DNA of 64,000 bases, from positions 26,681 to 90,680 of the forward strand of contig CAMZGD010000008.1 of NCBI GenBank assembly GCA_947306365.1, in the 5' to 3' direction. A program made the translations under genes and the position numbers. Below, one piece after another: positions 37,026 through 45,686 of the stretch (position 1 is its first letter; each line of letters opens with the position of its first letter). The notes under the pieces are model-generated. The model was not told where the DNA came from and searched no databases. It was given only the letters and a program-made list of their open reading frames with translations. Source of the stretch: an uncultured Bacteroidales bacterium. Its GTDB lineage: Bacteria > Bacteroidota > Bacteroidia > Bacteroidales > UBA932.

Positions 37026-38384
37026 ATGAACTACACGCATTACTATTTCATCGGAATCGGGGGGATCGGCATGAGCGCCATCGCCCGGTACTTCCACCAC
37101 CGGGGATTCGCCGTCTCCGGCTACGACCGGACGCCGTCGGCCCTGACGCACGCCCTGGAAGCGGAAGGCATCGCCGTCCATTACGACGACGACGTGACCG
37201 CCATCCCGCAGGACATCGCACATACGTTCGTCATCTACACGCCCGCCATCCCGGAGGAACTCGGCGAACTGCAATACGTGCGCGCACACGGCTATGCCCT
37301 GTGCAAGCGTTCGAAGGCCCTCGGCGAGATCGCCCGCGGGCAGGAGTGCCTCGCCGTGTCGGGCACCCACGGCAAGACGACCACCAGCACGCTGCTCGCC
37401 CACATCCTGACACAGTCCGGCGAAGGCTGCAACGCCTTCCTGGGCGGCATTTCCAAGAACTACGACACCAATCTGCTGCTGAGCAGGAATCCCGTCCTCG
37501 TGGCCGAGGCCGACGAATTCGACCGTTCGTTCCTGCAGCTGCATCCCCATATCGCCGTGGTGACGGCCACCGACGCCGATCACCTCGACATCTACAACGA
37601 CCACGCGCACGTGGTCGAGGCCTTCGGCTGCTTCACCGCCCAGGTCGATGCCGACGGGGCCGTCATCGTCAAGTACGGCGTCGACGTGCCGCTGGCGCAG
37701 ACCGCCGCCCGCGTCTGGCGCTACGCCTACGACACGCCCTGCGACTTCTACGCCTCCGACATCGTCGCGCTGCCGGGCGGACGCTTCGACTTCACGCTCA
37801 ACCATCCGGGCGGACGCATCGAGCACTGCCGGGTCGGCATTCCGGGCTGGGTCAACGTGGAAAACGCCGTCGCCGCAGCGGCGGCCGCGCTGCTGCACGG
37901 CACCGACCCGGCGGCCATCCGCGAAGCGCTGGCCACCTTCCAGGGCGTCAAACGCCGCTTCGACATCCACATCGACACGCCCCGCATCGCCTACGTCGAC
38001 GACTACGCCCACCATCCCAATGAGATCCGCGCGGCCATCAGCTCGATCCGCAACATCTTCCCCGGCCGGAAACTGCTCGGCATCTTCCAGCCGCACCTCT
38101 ATACCCGCACCCGTGACTTCGCAGCCGATTTCGCCGACGCCCTCAGCGGTCTCGACGCCCTCATCCTGCTGCCGATCTATCCGGCGCGCGAGGAACCGAT
38201 TCCGGGCGTCACCTCAGCGCTGATCCTCGACAGGGTGACGATTGCCGACAAGATACTGATCCCGAAAGAACAACTGATGGAGCACCTGCAGGGCCGGGAC
38301 ATCGACTGCCTGGTCTCATTCGGGGCCGGCGACATCGACCGTTTCATCGAGCCCATCGAATCCTTCCTGAAATCGCGCTGCTGA
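37026..38384 (+). CDS. murC: UDP-N-acetylmuramate--L-alanine ligase MurC
   Basis: 452 aa. N-terminal FIGIGGIGMSAIARYF, P-loop VSGTHGKTTTSTLLAH, central EADEFDRSFLQLHP and ATDADHLDIY, C-terminal DDYAHHPNEIRAAI and FQPHLYTRTRDF. Adds the first L-Ala to UDP-MurNAc. The ATG at 37026 is used; the same frame is open further upstream inside murG but without MurC similarity. Confidence 0.97.
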   Translation: MNYTHYYFIGIGGIGMSAIARYFHHRGFAVSGYDRTPSALTHALEAEGIAVHYDDDVTAIPQDIAHTFVIYTPAIPEELGELQYVRAHGYALCKRSKALGEIARGQECLAVSGTHGKTTTSTLLAHILTQSGEGCNAFLGGISKNYDTNLLLSRNPVLVAEADEFDRSFLQLHPHIAVVTATDADHLDIYNDHAHVVEAFGCFTAQVDADGAVIVKYGVDVPLAQTAARVWRYAYDTPCDFYASDIVALPGGRFDFTLNHPGGRIEHCRVGIPGWVNVENAVAAAAAALLHGTDPAAIREALATFQGVKRRFDIHIDTPRIAYVDDYAHHPNEIRAAISSIRNIFPGRKLLGIFQPHLYTRTRDFAADFADALSGLDALILLPIYPAREEPIPGVTSALILDRVTIADKILIPKEQLMEHLQGRDIDCLVSFGAGDIDRFIEPIESFLKSRC

Positions 38385-38385
38385 T

Positions 38386-39162
38386 ATGGTCAAACGCATC
38401 CTCCTCACTTCCACGATTCTCATCCTGTCGGCCGGGCTGCTCGGCTGCTGGTTCCATTTCGTCGGCGGCCTGTCCGCCCAGGGACGGCAGCAGGCCCTGT
38501 GCCGCAAGGTCGACGTCATCCTCCTCGATTCACTCGAAAGCGCCATCGTGGACCGGACGGAAGTGGAGGACTACGTTTCCCGCCAGGCCGTCGGCCGGCA
38601 GACACACCTGATCAACCTCGATTCGATCGAAAGGCACCTGCTCGCCCGCGGCGAGATCATGAGCGCCCAGGTCTATGCCGCCGACGACCGGACCGTCGCC
38701 GTCCGGCTCACGCAGCGCAAGCCCGTCATCCGTTTTGAAAACGGGAAAGACCGCTGGTACGCCGACCCGGAGGGCTATCTCTTCCCCGTCACCCGCTCCG
38801 TGGACGTTCCGGTCGTAACCGGGAAGATTCCCCTGCAGCTGGGCGGTTCCTACCGCGGACCGGCGCCGGAAGAGAAACAGGCCTGGATCGACGGCATGGT
38901 GGAACTCGCCCGCTACATCGACAGCAAGCCCGTACTCCGGCGCGAGATCGGCCAGATCGACCTGGCGCAGAACGGTGACCTGGTCCTCTACACCCGGTCG
39001 GCCGGACCCGCCATCATCTTCGGTGACAGCGGCGACTATGTGACCAAGTTCCGCAAGCTGGAAGCCTACTGGCGGAACATCGTTCCGGGGAATGAAGACC
39101 GGAAACCCTACAAGACAATCAATTTAAAATATACTAATCAGATAATTTGCAAGCAGCTATGA
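38386..39162 (+). CDS. ftsQ: Divisome protein FtsQ
   Basis: 258 aa. One N-terminal TM helix (about 5-27), then a periplasmic POTRA-like domain (about 40-110, with the NLDSIERHLLARGEIMSAQVY segment) and a beta domain. Sequence alone is weakly conserved; position between murC and ftsA and topology make the call. The stop overlaps the ftsA ATG (ATGA). Confidence 0.88.
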   Translation: MVKRILLTSTILILSAGLLGCWFHFVGGLSAQGRQQALCRKVDVILLDSLESAIVDRTEVEDYVSRQAVGRQTHLINLDSIERHLLARGEIMSAQVYAADDRTVAVRLTQRKPVIRFENGKDRWYADPEGYLFPVTRSVDVPVVTGKIPLQLGGSYRGPAPEEKQAWIDGMVELARYIDSKPVLRREIGQIDLAQNGDLVLYTRSAGPAIIFGDSGDYVTKFRKLEAYWRNIVPGNEDRKPYKTINLKYTNQIICKQL

Positions 39163-40604
39163 GCAGTTACGCAGCAGCATTGGATTTTGGCAGTTCCAAA
39201 GTGGCGCTGGCCGTCGGCGAAAAGACGCCCGACGGGATCCGGATCATCAGCTACCACGATGCCCCTTCGGCCGGAATCGAGTGCGGAGAGATCGTCAACG
39301 ACTTCAAGGTCAAGGAGATCGTCCGCACCCTGGTGAAACAGGCCGAAAACGAACTCCACGAGAAGATCGACGAACTCACCGTCGGCCTTTCCGGAAGAAT
39401 TCTCCACGGCAAGGAAATATCCTGCCAGATCAACCGCACAGACCCCAAAGCCTACATCACGGAGGAGGAAGTACGCCTGATCACGCGGGCACGCTACAAC
39501 GCAACCCTCGAAGGCGGCAACACCGTCTTTGAAGCCATTCCGCAGAAGTACAGCACGGAAGAGCGGTTCGGCATCAACCACGACGAGCTGATCGGCATGG
39601 TGGGCGGCACGATCGAAGCCACCTTCAAGCTCTTTTTCGGAAAACGGGCGATCATCGACCGCCGCATCACGATTCTCGAAGATTGCGGCATCAAACTGAA
39701 CAAGGCCATCCTGGCGCCGATCGCCTCGGCCCGCGCCGTGCTCACCCGGCAGGAGATGGAAAACGGCGTCGCCCTGGTCGACATCGGGAAAGGCTCGACG
39801 GAAGTGGCCATCGTCAAGGACAACATCGTCCGCGAAGTGGCCATCATCCCGTTCGGCGGCGAATCGGTGACCGGTGACATCAAGACGGTGGCCAACATCA
39901 CCCGCGAATGGGCGGAGACCATCAAACTGCGTCACGGGCGCTGCTGCGAGGAATATGCCGTAGAAAACAAGAAACTGGTCCTCAAGAACGAGAACGAGGC
40001 TTCGGACGGCGAGGTGGAGGTCAGCCTCCTGATCCGCACCGTGGAAGCACGGCTGAGCGAGATCCTCGACGCCGTGCGCTACATCATCGACCAGTCGGGC
40101 TATGCCGGCAAGATCTCCTCGGGCGTCGTCATCACCGGCGGCGCCAGCCACCACGAAGACCTCATCCAGCTGGCTACGGCCCTGCTCGGACAGAAAGTCC
40201 GGCTCGCCGCGCCGGGATCCATCGACCGGGACAGCGTGGAAGACGCCTTCGACGTGTATGCCGCCACCGTGGTCGGCCTCGTACAGGAAACCCTCGACCC
40301 GATGCTCTCGTATGCCATCGAATACAAGAAGGACCTGGCGACGGCGGCCGCCGCGAAGATCGAGGAAAACACGCTCTTCGAAGACGAGCCGGAAGAACCG
40401 GACCCGAAGGTTTCCGCCCGCGAGGAACGGGAGCGCCGCAAGGAGGAGGAGCGCAAGGCCAAGGAACTGCGCAAGCAGCAGGAAGCGCTCCGGAAACAGC
40501 AGGAAGCGCAGCGCAAACAGGAGGAAAAGGCGCGCAAGGCCAGGGAAAAGGCCGAACAGCCGACTTTCTTCGACATTTTTTTCAACAAAAACGATAACGC
40601 GTAA
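39159..40604 (+). CDS. ftsA: Cell division protein FtsA with long charged tail
   Basis: 481 aa actin-like membrane tether for FtsZ. Phosphate-1 motif AALDFGSSKVALAVG, the SHS2 1C domain, phosphate-2 VALVDIGKGSTEVAIV and adenosine motif GVVITGGASHHEDL. After about residue 415 comes a Lys/Glu/Arg/Gln-rich, coiled-coil-like linker of some 50 residues, ending in PTFFDIFFNKND, a plausible amphipathic membrane-targeting helix. ATG at 39159 is preferred over a TTG at 39147. Confidence 0.95.
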   Translation: MSSYAAALDFGSSKVALAVGEKTPDGIRIISYHDAPSAGIECGEIVNDFKVKEIVRTLVKQAENELHEKIDELTVGLSGRILHGKEISCQINRTDPKAYITEEEVRLITRARYNATLEGGNTVFEAIPQKYSTEERFGINHDELIGMVGGTIEATFKLFFGKRAIIDRRITILEDCGIKLNKAILAPIASARAVLTRQEMENGVALVDIGKGSTEVAIVKDNIVREVAIIPFGGESVTGDIKTVANITREWAETIKLRHGRCCEEYAVENKKLVLKNENEASDGEVEVSLLIRTVEARLSEILDAVRYIIDQSGYAGKISSGVVITGGASHHEDLIQLATALLGQKVRLAAPGSIDRDSVEDAFDVYAATVVGLVQETLDPMLSYAIEYKKDLATAAAAKIEENTLFEDEPEEPDPKVSAREERERRKEEERKAKELRKQQEALRKQQEAQRKQEEKARKAREKAEQPTFFDIFFNKNDNA

Positions 40605-40607
40605 GCC

Positions 40608-41864
40608 ATGGATGCAGATTTAATACCTACCAGCTGGGAGAAAAGAGGAAACATCATCACGGTCGTCGGTGTCGGCGGCGGCGGCAACAACGCCGTTTCC
40701 TATATGTACAACCTCGGACTCAAGGATGTCGACTTCGTCGTCTGCAACACGGACCTGCAGGCGCTGCAGAAGAGTCCGGTTCCCACGAAGCTCCAGATCG
40801 GACCGGTCCTGACCAAGGGCCTGGGCGCCGGAACCGACTACATCACCGGCCGCAAGGCGGCGGAGGAATCGATCGAAGAGATCGGCAAGTTCTTCGAAGG
40901 CGACACGCAGATGGTCTTCGTAACCTGCGGCATGGGCGGCGGTACCGGCACCGGCGCGGCGCCGCTCGTGGCCAAGATGGCCAAGGAGAAGGGCAAGCTG
41001 ACGGTCGGCGTCGTCACCGTCCCCTTCCGTGACGAGGGCAAGGAGGCGCTCTATCGCGCCGTGGAAGGCATCAAGGAACTCAGCAAGCACGTGGACAGCC
41101 TCCTGGTGATCGACAACCAGAAGCTGTATCTGCTCTACGGCAAGATGGGCCTGGTGAAAGCGTTCTCGAAAGCCGACGAGGTGCTGGCCACCGCCGTCAA
41201 GAGCATCGCGGAAATCATCACCAGCAGCGGCTACATCAACGTGGACTTCGCCGACGTGAAGAAGGTGATGCAGAACAGCGGCGTGGCCATCATGGGCATC
41301 GGCGAGGGCGAAGGCGAAGACCGCGCCACCAAGGCCGTGGAGCAGGCCCTCAACTCCCCGCTGCTGAACGACCTCAACCTGCGCAGCGTGAAGAACGCGC
41401 TGATCAACATCACCGCCAGCTCCGACGACGAGCACGGCATCTCGATGGAGGAACTGTCGCAGATCATGGACTACACGTCGCAGTACACCGGCGCGACCAT
41501 CAACTTCAAGCGCGGTATCGTCATCGACGACAGCATGGGCGACAAGATCAGCGTCACGATCATCGCCACGGGCTTCGAGATGTGGCAGCTGCCGGTCATC
41601 GACGAAAGCGAGATCAACCGCGGCAACCGCATCGACGTCAAATACGAGAAGAACCTATTCCGCAGCCGCAAGAAGGGCCGCCCCATCGCTCCAGACAACG
41701 GCAAGCTGCTCAACAAGCGGCGGGTCACCGGCATTCCGGCGCTGATCATCGACAACGTGAAACTGATCAAGGACCTGGAGGACGAGCCCGCGTACATCCG
41801 CCGCGAACGGATGCTCAACGTCAAGGAAAACAAGGATTCCCAGGAACCGCAAGAAACCGAATAA
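40608..41864 (+). CDS. ftsZ: Cell division GTPase FtsZ
   Basis: 418 aa tubulin homologue that forms the Z-ring. GTP-binding VGVGGGGNNAVSYM, tubulin signature GMGGGTGTGAAPLVA, T7-loop region NVDFADVKKVMQNSG. After a short linker the conserved C-terminal peptide is DEPAYIRRERML, the site that meets FtsA. Last core dcw gene; gltX follows after 4 bases. Confidence 0.98.
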   Translation: MDADLIPTSWEKRGNIITVVGVGGGGNNAVSYMYNLGLKDVDFVVCNTDLQALQKSPVPTKLQIGPVLTKGLGAGTDYITGRKAAEESIEEIGKFFEGDTQMVFVTCGMGGGTGTGAAPLVAKMAKEKGKLTVGVVTVPFRDEGKEALYRAVEGIKELSKHVDSLLVIDNQKLYLLYGKMGLVKAFSKADEVLATAVKSIAEIITSSGYINVDFADVKKVMQNSGVAIMGIGEGEGEDRATKAVEQALNSPLLNDLNLRSVKNALINITASSDDEHGISMEELSQIMDYTSQYTGATINFKRGIVIDDSMGDKISVTIIATGFEMWQLPVIDESEINRGNRIDVKYEKNLFRSRKKGRPIAPDNGKLLNKRRVTGIPALIIDNVKLIKDLEDEPAYIRRERMLNVKENKDSQEPQETE

Positions 41865-41868
41865 ACCG

Positions 41869-43425
41869 ATGGAAAGAAGACGAAGAGTCCGCTTTGCCCC
41901 GAGTCCGACCGGCCCGCTCCATATGGGCGGCGTCCGTACGGCGCTCTATAACTATCTGTACGCCAAGCAGGCGGGCGGCGATTTCATCCTCCGTATCGAG
42001 GATACCGATTCCCAGCGCTTCGTACCGGGCGCCGAAGCCTACATCATCGAGGCGCTCCGCTGGTGCGGCATCTATCCAGACGAAGGCGTGGATGCGGCAG
42101 GCAACGTCGTGGAAACGGCCTCTGCGCAGCATCCCCACGCGCCCTACCGGCAGTCGCAGCGACGCGGCATCTACCGCAGGTATGCGGAAGAACTCGTGGA
42201 GAAGGGCTTCGCCTACTACGCCTTCGACACGGCCGAGGAGCTCGCCGCGCTCCGGACCGAGGCCGAGGCGCAGAAGAAGACCTTCACCTATAACTGGGAG
42301 ACGCGGGGTACCCTGAAGAACTCGCTCACGCTGCCGGCCGATGAAGTCGCCCGGCGCGTAGCGGAGGAGACGGGCTGGACCATCCGGTTCAAGATTCCGG
42401 AAAACCGCACCGTGGCGATGGACGACCTCATCCGCGGCCACATCGAGGTAAACAGCAACACGCTGGACGACAAGGTGCTCTGGAAACGCGTCGATGAACT
42501 TCCGACCTACCACCTGGCCAACATCGTGGACGACCACCTGATGGAAATCACCGAGGTCATCCGCGGCGAGGAGTGGCTGCCTTCGCTCCCCCTGCACTAC
42601 CTGCTGTACGAGGCGTTCGGCTGGCAGGATACGCAGCCGCGTTTCGCACACCTGTCGCTGCTGCTCAAGCCTGACGGAAAGGGCAAGCTGAGCAAGCGCG
42701 ACGGCGACCGGCTGGGCTTCCCGGTGTTCCCGCTGCGGTGGGTCAACGCCGAGGGCGAGGTGTCGCGCGGTTACCGCGAAGACGGCTATTATCCCGAGGC
42801 GTTCGTCAATATGCTGGCCTTCCTGGGATGGAATCCCGGCACGGAGCAGGAGATCTTCTCGCTCGACGAACTCGTGAAGGTGTTCTCGCTGGAGCGCGTG
42901 GTCAAGTCGGGCGCCCGCTTCAATCCCGACAAGGCGAAGTGGTTCAACCAGGAATACCTGCGGATGCGGCCTACGGCACAGCTGGTGGCCGATTTCCGGG
43001 CGACCGAAGGCGCCAGGCTGGACGGTTTCAGCGACGGATACGTGGGCGGGGTGCTCGACCTGATGCGCGAGCGCGTCCACTTCCCCACCGAGTTCCGCGA
43101 AGCCACCGCATTCTTCTTCGAGGCACCGGCCTCCTACGACGAGGCCGCCGTGGCGAAGTTCTGGAAAGACGACATCCCGACGATCATTCCGCAAGTGCGC
43201 GATTTCATCGCTTCGCTCGAGCCCTTCACGAAGGAGCACGTCGGAGAGTCGCTCGAAGGCCTGATCAAAGAAAACGGCTGGCCGATGGGAAAGGTGATGA
43301 ATACGCTCCGGCTCTTCCTCGTGGGCAAATCGGTCGGCCCCGGCGTCGCCGACATGCTCGTCCTGATGGGCAAGGAAGAAGTCCTCAAACGCATCGACAA
43401 GGGAATCAATACACTTCGACAATGA
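41869..43425 (+). CDS. gltX: Glutamyl-tRNA synthetase
   Basis: 518 aa class I synthetase. HIGH motif as HMGG in FAPSPTGPLHMGGVRTALYN, KMSKS motif as KLSKRDG in GKGKLSKRDGDRLGF, and RIEDTDSQR at the active site. Normal length for Bacteroidota GltX. Its stop overlaps the rpiB ATG (ATGA), and it follows ftsZ closely, so it probably shares the dcw transcript. Confidence 0.97.
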   Translation: MERRRRVRFAPSPTGPLHMGGVRTALYNYLYAKQAGGDFILRIEDTDSQRFVPGAEAYIIEALRWCGIYPDEGVDAAGNVVETASAQHPHAPYRQSQRRGIYRRYAEELVEKGFAYYAFDTAEELAALRTEAEAQKKTFTYNWETRGTLKNSLTLPADEVARRVAEETGWTIRFKIPENRTVAMDDLIRGHIEVNSNTLDDKVLWKRVDELPTYHLANIVDDHLMEITEVIRGEEWLPSLPLHYLLYEAFGWQDTQPRFAHLSLLLKPDGKGKLSKRDGDRLGFPVFPLRWVNAEGEVSRGYREDGYYPEAFVNMLAFLGWNPGTEQEIFSLDELVKVFSLERVVKSGARFNPDKAKWFNQEYLRMRPTAQLVADFRATEGARLDGFSDGYVGGVLDLMRERVHFPTEFREATAFFFEAPASYDEAAVAKFWKDDIPTIIPQVRDFIASLEPFTKEHVGESLEGLIKENGWPMGKVMNTLRLFLVGKSVGPGVADMLVLMGKEEVLKRIDKGINTLRQ

Positions 43426-43853
43426 AAATAGGATTCGCATCGGATCATGCTGGCTACGAATACAAGCAGCAGTTGATCGCTTATCTGAGACGGAAAGGAA
43501 TCTCCGTCGTGGACTACGGGACGCATGGCACAGCCAGCGTCGACTATCCCGATTTCGCGCACGCACTTGCAGAAGGCATCGAGAAAGGCGAGGTCGACAA
43601 AGGCATCGCCCTCTGCGGCACCGGGAACGGGATGGCCATGACGCTGAACCATCACAAGGGAATCCGCGCGGGCCTGGCCTGGAACCGCGCCATCGGCGCC
43701 CTCGTCAAGCAGCACAACAACGCAAATGTCCTCGTGATGCCCGCCCGGTTCATCACCCTGACCATGGCGCGCCTCATCGTCAAGACCTGGCTCGAAACCG
43801 AATTTGAAGGTGGAAGACACCAGCGCCGCATCGAAAAGATACCTTGTGCTTGA
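43422..43853 (+). CDS. rpiB: Ribose-5-phosphate isomerase B
   Basis: 143 aa LacA/RpiB-family isomerase interconverting ribose-5-phosphate and ribulose-5-phosphate. FASDHAGYEYKQQL at the start, GTHGTASVDYPDFA, the anion-hole loop ALCGTGNGMAMTLNHHKGIRAG with the catalytic Cys, and HNNANVLVMPAR. The start overlaps the gltX stop by 4 bases, which fixes it. Confidence 0.95.
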   Translation: MKIGFASDHAGYEYKQQLIAYLRRKGISVVDYGTHGTASVDYPDFAHALAEGIEKGEVDKGIALCGTGNGMAMTLNHHKGIRAGLAWNRAIGALVKQHNNANVLVMPARFITLTMARLIVKTWLETEFEGGRHQRRIEKIPCA

Positions 43854-43875
43854 CGGCTGTCCCGTCGAAGAAGGC

Positions 43876-44646
43876 ATGCCCGCTTTCTTCGAGGCGAACC
43901 TGTCGCACGACCTGGCGGATTACCCCGACGGGATTGTCCTCCCCTTGGACAAGCCCTACCGATGGACATCCGCCGACCTGGTGCGAAAATGCAAATTCAC
44001 CCTGCAGAAACATTTCGGCCTCCGCAAGCTGAAAGTCGGCCATGCCGGCACCCTGGACCCGCTCGCCACGGGCTTGCTACTGGTGTGCGTCGGACAGGCC
44101 ACCAAGCTTGCGGAGGCGCTGCAGGCGTCGGAGAAAGAATACCTGGCGACCGTCGAATTCGGCGCCACGACGGCATCGTTCGACCTGGAGCAGCCCATCG
44201 ACCGGTATTTCCCCTACGCGCACATCACCGAAGCGGCCGTCCGGGCCGCCCTGCCGTCTTTCCTGGGCGAACAGGAACAGGTGCCGCCCGTGTTCTCGGC
44301 CAAGATTGTCGGCGGACTGCGTGCCTATGAGTACGCCCGCAGCGGAGAACCGGTGGAACTCCGCACCAACCACATCGAGATCTACGACATCACGCTCGAA
44401 CATTTCACCCTTCACAATACGATGGAGAGCGACGGTTACGCGGTCGACGAGGTCGTCCGCCACGTCCGCAACTACCATACGGCGCAGGCCACCGACGGCA
44501 CCCGTCCGGCCGCGACGCTGCGCATCCGCTGCTCGAAGGGCACGTACATCCGTTCCCTCGCCCGCGACCTGGGCCTCGCACTGGATACCGGCGCCTACCT
44601 CACCGCCTTGCGGCGCACCGCCTCCGGTGCGTTCCGGCTTCGCTGA
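43876..44646 (+). CDS. truB: tRNA pseudouridine-55 synthase TruB
   Basis: 256 aa. LDKPYRWTSADLVRKCK, the catalytic block KVGHAGTLDPLATGLLLVCVG with the Asp nucleophile, and CSKGTYIRSLARDLG near the C-terminus. Makes psi55 in the T-loop. The frame stays open upstream through possible GTG (43810) and TTG (43804) starts inside rpiB; ATG at 43876 is taken because it falls 22 bases after the rpiB stop and leaves a normal-length protein. Confidence 0.93.
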   Translation: MPAFFEANLSHDLADYPDGIVLPLDKPYRWTSADLVRKCKFTLQKHFGLRKLKVGHAGTLDPLATGLLLVCVGQATKLAEALQASEKEYLATVEFGATTASFDLEQPIDRYFPYAHITEAAVRAALPSFLGEQEQVPPVFSAKIVGGLRAYEYARSGEPVELRTNHIEIYDITLEHFTLHNTMESDGYAVDEVVRHVRNYHTAQATDGTRPAATLRIRCSKGTYIRSLARDLGLALDTGAYLTALRRTASGAFRLR

Positions 44647-44697
44647 CAACGAAATGGCCCGGTTTTTGTAACTCTTTAAGTTTTAATCCCTTCCGTT

Positions 44698-45432
44698 ATG
44701 AAAACACTGCTGTTCTCCCTTGTACTCTTGTGCGCCTTTTCCTTCAACGCAAACGCAACGGTCCAGGCTGACACGCTCACCCGCGCCGAAGACATCATCC
44801 AGGCCTGCGCCATCCTGTCGGAAAGCACTGGAATGGACAATCCCGTATTCATCGTCGACGGGAAAACCGTCTCCAGGCGGAAGTTCAAAAGGGTGGACCC
44901 GCTCTCCATCACCAGCCTGATTGCCGCCCCCGACACCGTCAAGGTTGAAACCGATGCGGGAGAGCCGCTCGCCGACACGAGAGACACGCGTGTCAACATC
45001 GGCTACGGCGTGGCGGACAGCCGGGACCTGTCGTACTCGGTGGGTTCGCTCAAGTCGCGGGAGAATGAAGTGTACAACGATATGTACGAATATCTCCGCG
45101 GCAGGGTGGCCGGCGTCCAGGTCGGCACCGACAAATCCATCACCATCCGCGGCCTCAACTCGATCAATTCATCCACCCAGCCGCTCATCCTCCTGGACGG
45201 CGTGGAAATCAACGACCTCAGCCTCGTCAACCCCTACGACGTCTACTCGGTGGACGTTCTCAAGGATTCTTCCGCCGCCATCTATGGAATGAAGGGCGCC
45301 AACGGCGTCATCCTGATCACGACCAAGCAAGGCCAGCAGATAAAGGAAGAGGAGAACGCCCAGCGTCGTCAGGCCAGGGAAGCCGCCAAGGCCGCCCGCA
45401 AGGCGAAGAAAACCCAGAAGAACAGGGACTGA
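44698..45432 (+). CDS. Stand-alone SusC-type TonB plug domain protein without barrel
   Basis: 244 aa exported protein. A signal peptide (cleavage after about FNANA) is followed by a 70-residue N-terminal region and a SusC-like plug: VNIGYGVADSRDLSYSVGSL, YEYLRGRVAGVQV, ITIRGLNSINSS, PLILLDGVEIND and YDVYSVDVLKDSSAAIYG, ANGVILITTK. Where a 700-residue barrel would begin the protein ends in a basic R/K/A-rich tail. It may be a periplasmic accessory or decoy plug; function unknown. Between truB and tRNA-Ala. Confidence 0.8.
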   Translation: MKTLLFSLVLLCAFSFNANATVQADTLTRAEDIIQACAILSESTGMDNPVFIVDGKTVSRRKFKRVDPLSITSLIAAPDTVKVETDAGEPLADTRDTRVNIGYGVADSRDLSYSVGSLKSRENEVYNDMYEYLRGRVAGVQVGTDKSITIRGLNSINSSTQPLILLDGVEINDLSLVNPYDVYSVDVLKDSSAAIYGMKGANGVILITTKQGQQIKEEENAQRRQAREAAKAARKAKKTQKNRD

Positions 45433-45499
45433 CCCGGCGTTTTTCAGATATTTGTTGCACAATTGCCGGAAAACCCGTATTTTCGCAGTCGAAAAGAAC

Positions 45500-45572
45500 G
45501 GGGTATTAGCTCAGTTGGTAGAGCGATAGGTTCGCAATCTATAGGTCAGGGGTTCGAATCCCCTATGCTCCA
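45500..45572 (+). tRNA. tRNA-Ala (anticodon CGC)
   Basis: 73-nt cloverleaf read by hand: acceptor GGGGTAT with ATGCTCC, including the G3:U70 pair that identifies tRNA-Ala; D arm GCTC-AGTTGGTA-GAGC; anticodon stem ATAGG/TCTAT around loop TTCGCAA, giving CGC; T arm AGGGG-TTCGAAT-CCCCT; discriminator A. CCA is not encoded. A GCG-specific tRNA suits the high GC content. Confidence 0.95.
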
Positions 45573-45616
45573 CAAGCATGAAGGCAGGTTCATCTGAACC
45601 TGCCTTCATACTTGTG
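45571..45616 (+). terminator. Long hairpin overlapping the tRNA-Ala 3' end
   Basis: ATGAAGGCAGGTTCA (45578-45592) pairs perfectly with TGAACCTGCCTTCAT (45595-45609); after one mismatch the stem continues with CACAAG against CTTGTG, reaching back to the last two tRNA bases. No U-run follows (GCTTAAATTTG), so it may be a processing or 3'-trailer structure rather than a classic terminator. Confidence 0.55.
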
Positions 45617-45619
45617 GCT

Positions 45620-45627
45620 TAAATTTG
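45620..45627 (+). promoter_or_regulatory. -7 element before the DMT transporter
   Basis: TAAATTTG matches TAnnTTTG, directly after the tRNA trailer hairpin and 59 bases before the transporter ATG. No -33 TTTG at the expected spacing. Confidence 0.4.
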
Positions 45628-45686
45628 TAAAAACTTCCGGAAGACAGGCGTCCGCGAGAAAAGGAAGCTATCCGGGCATAATACCG

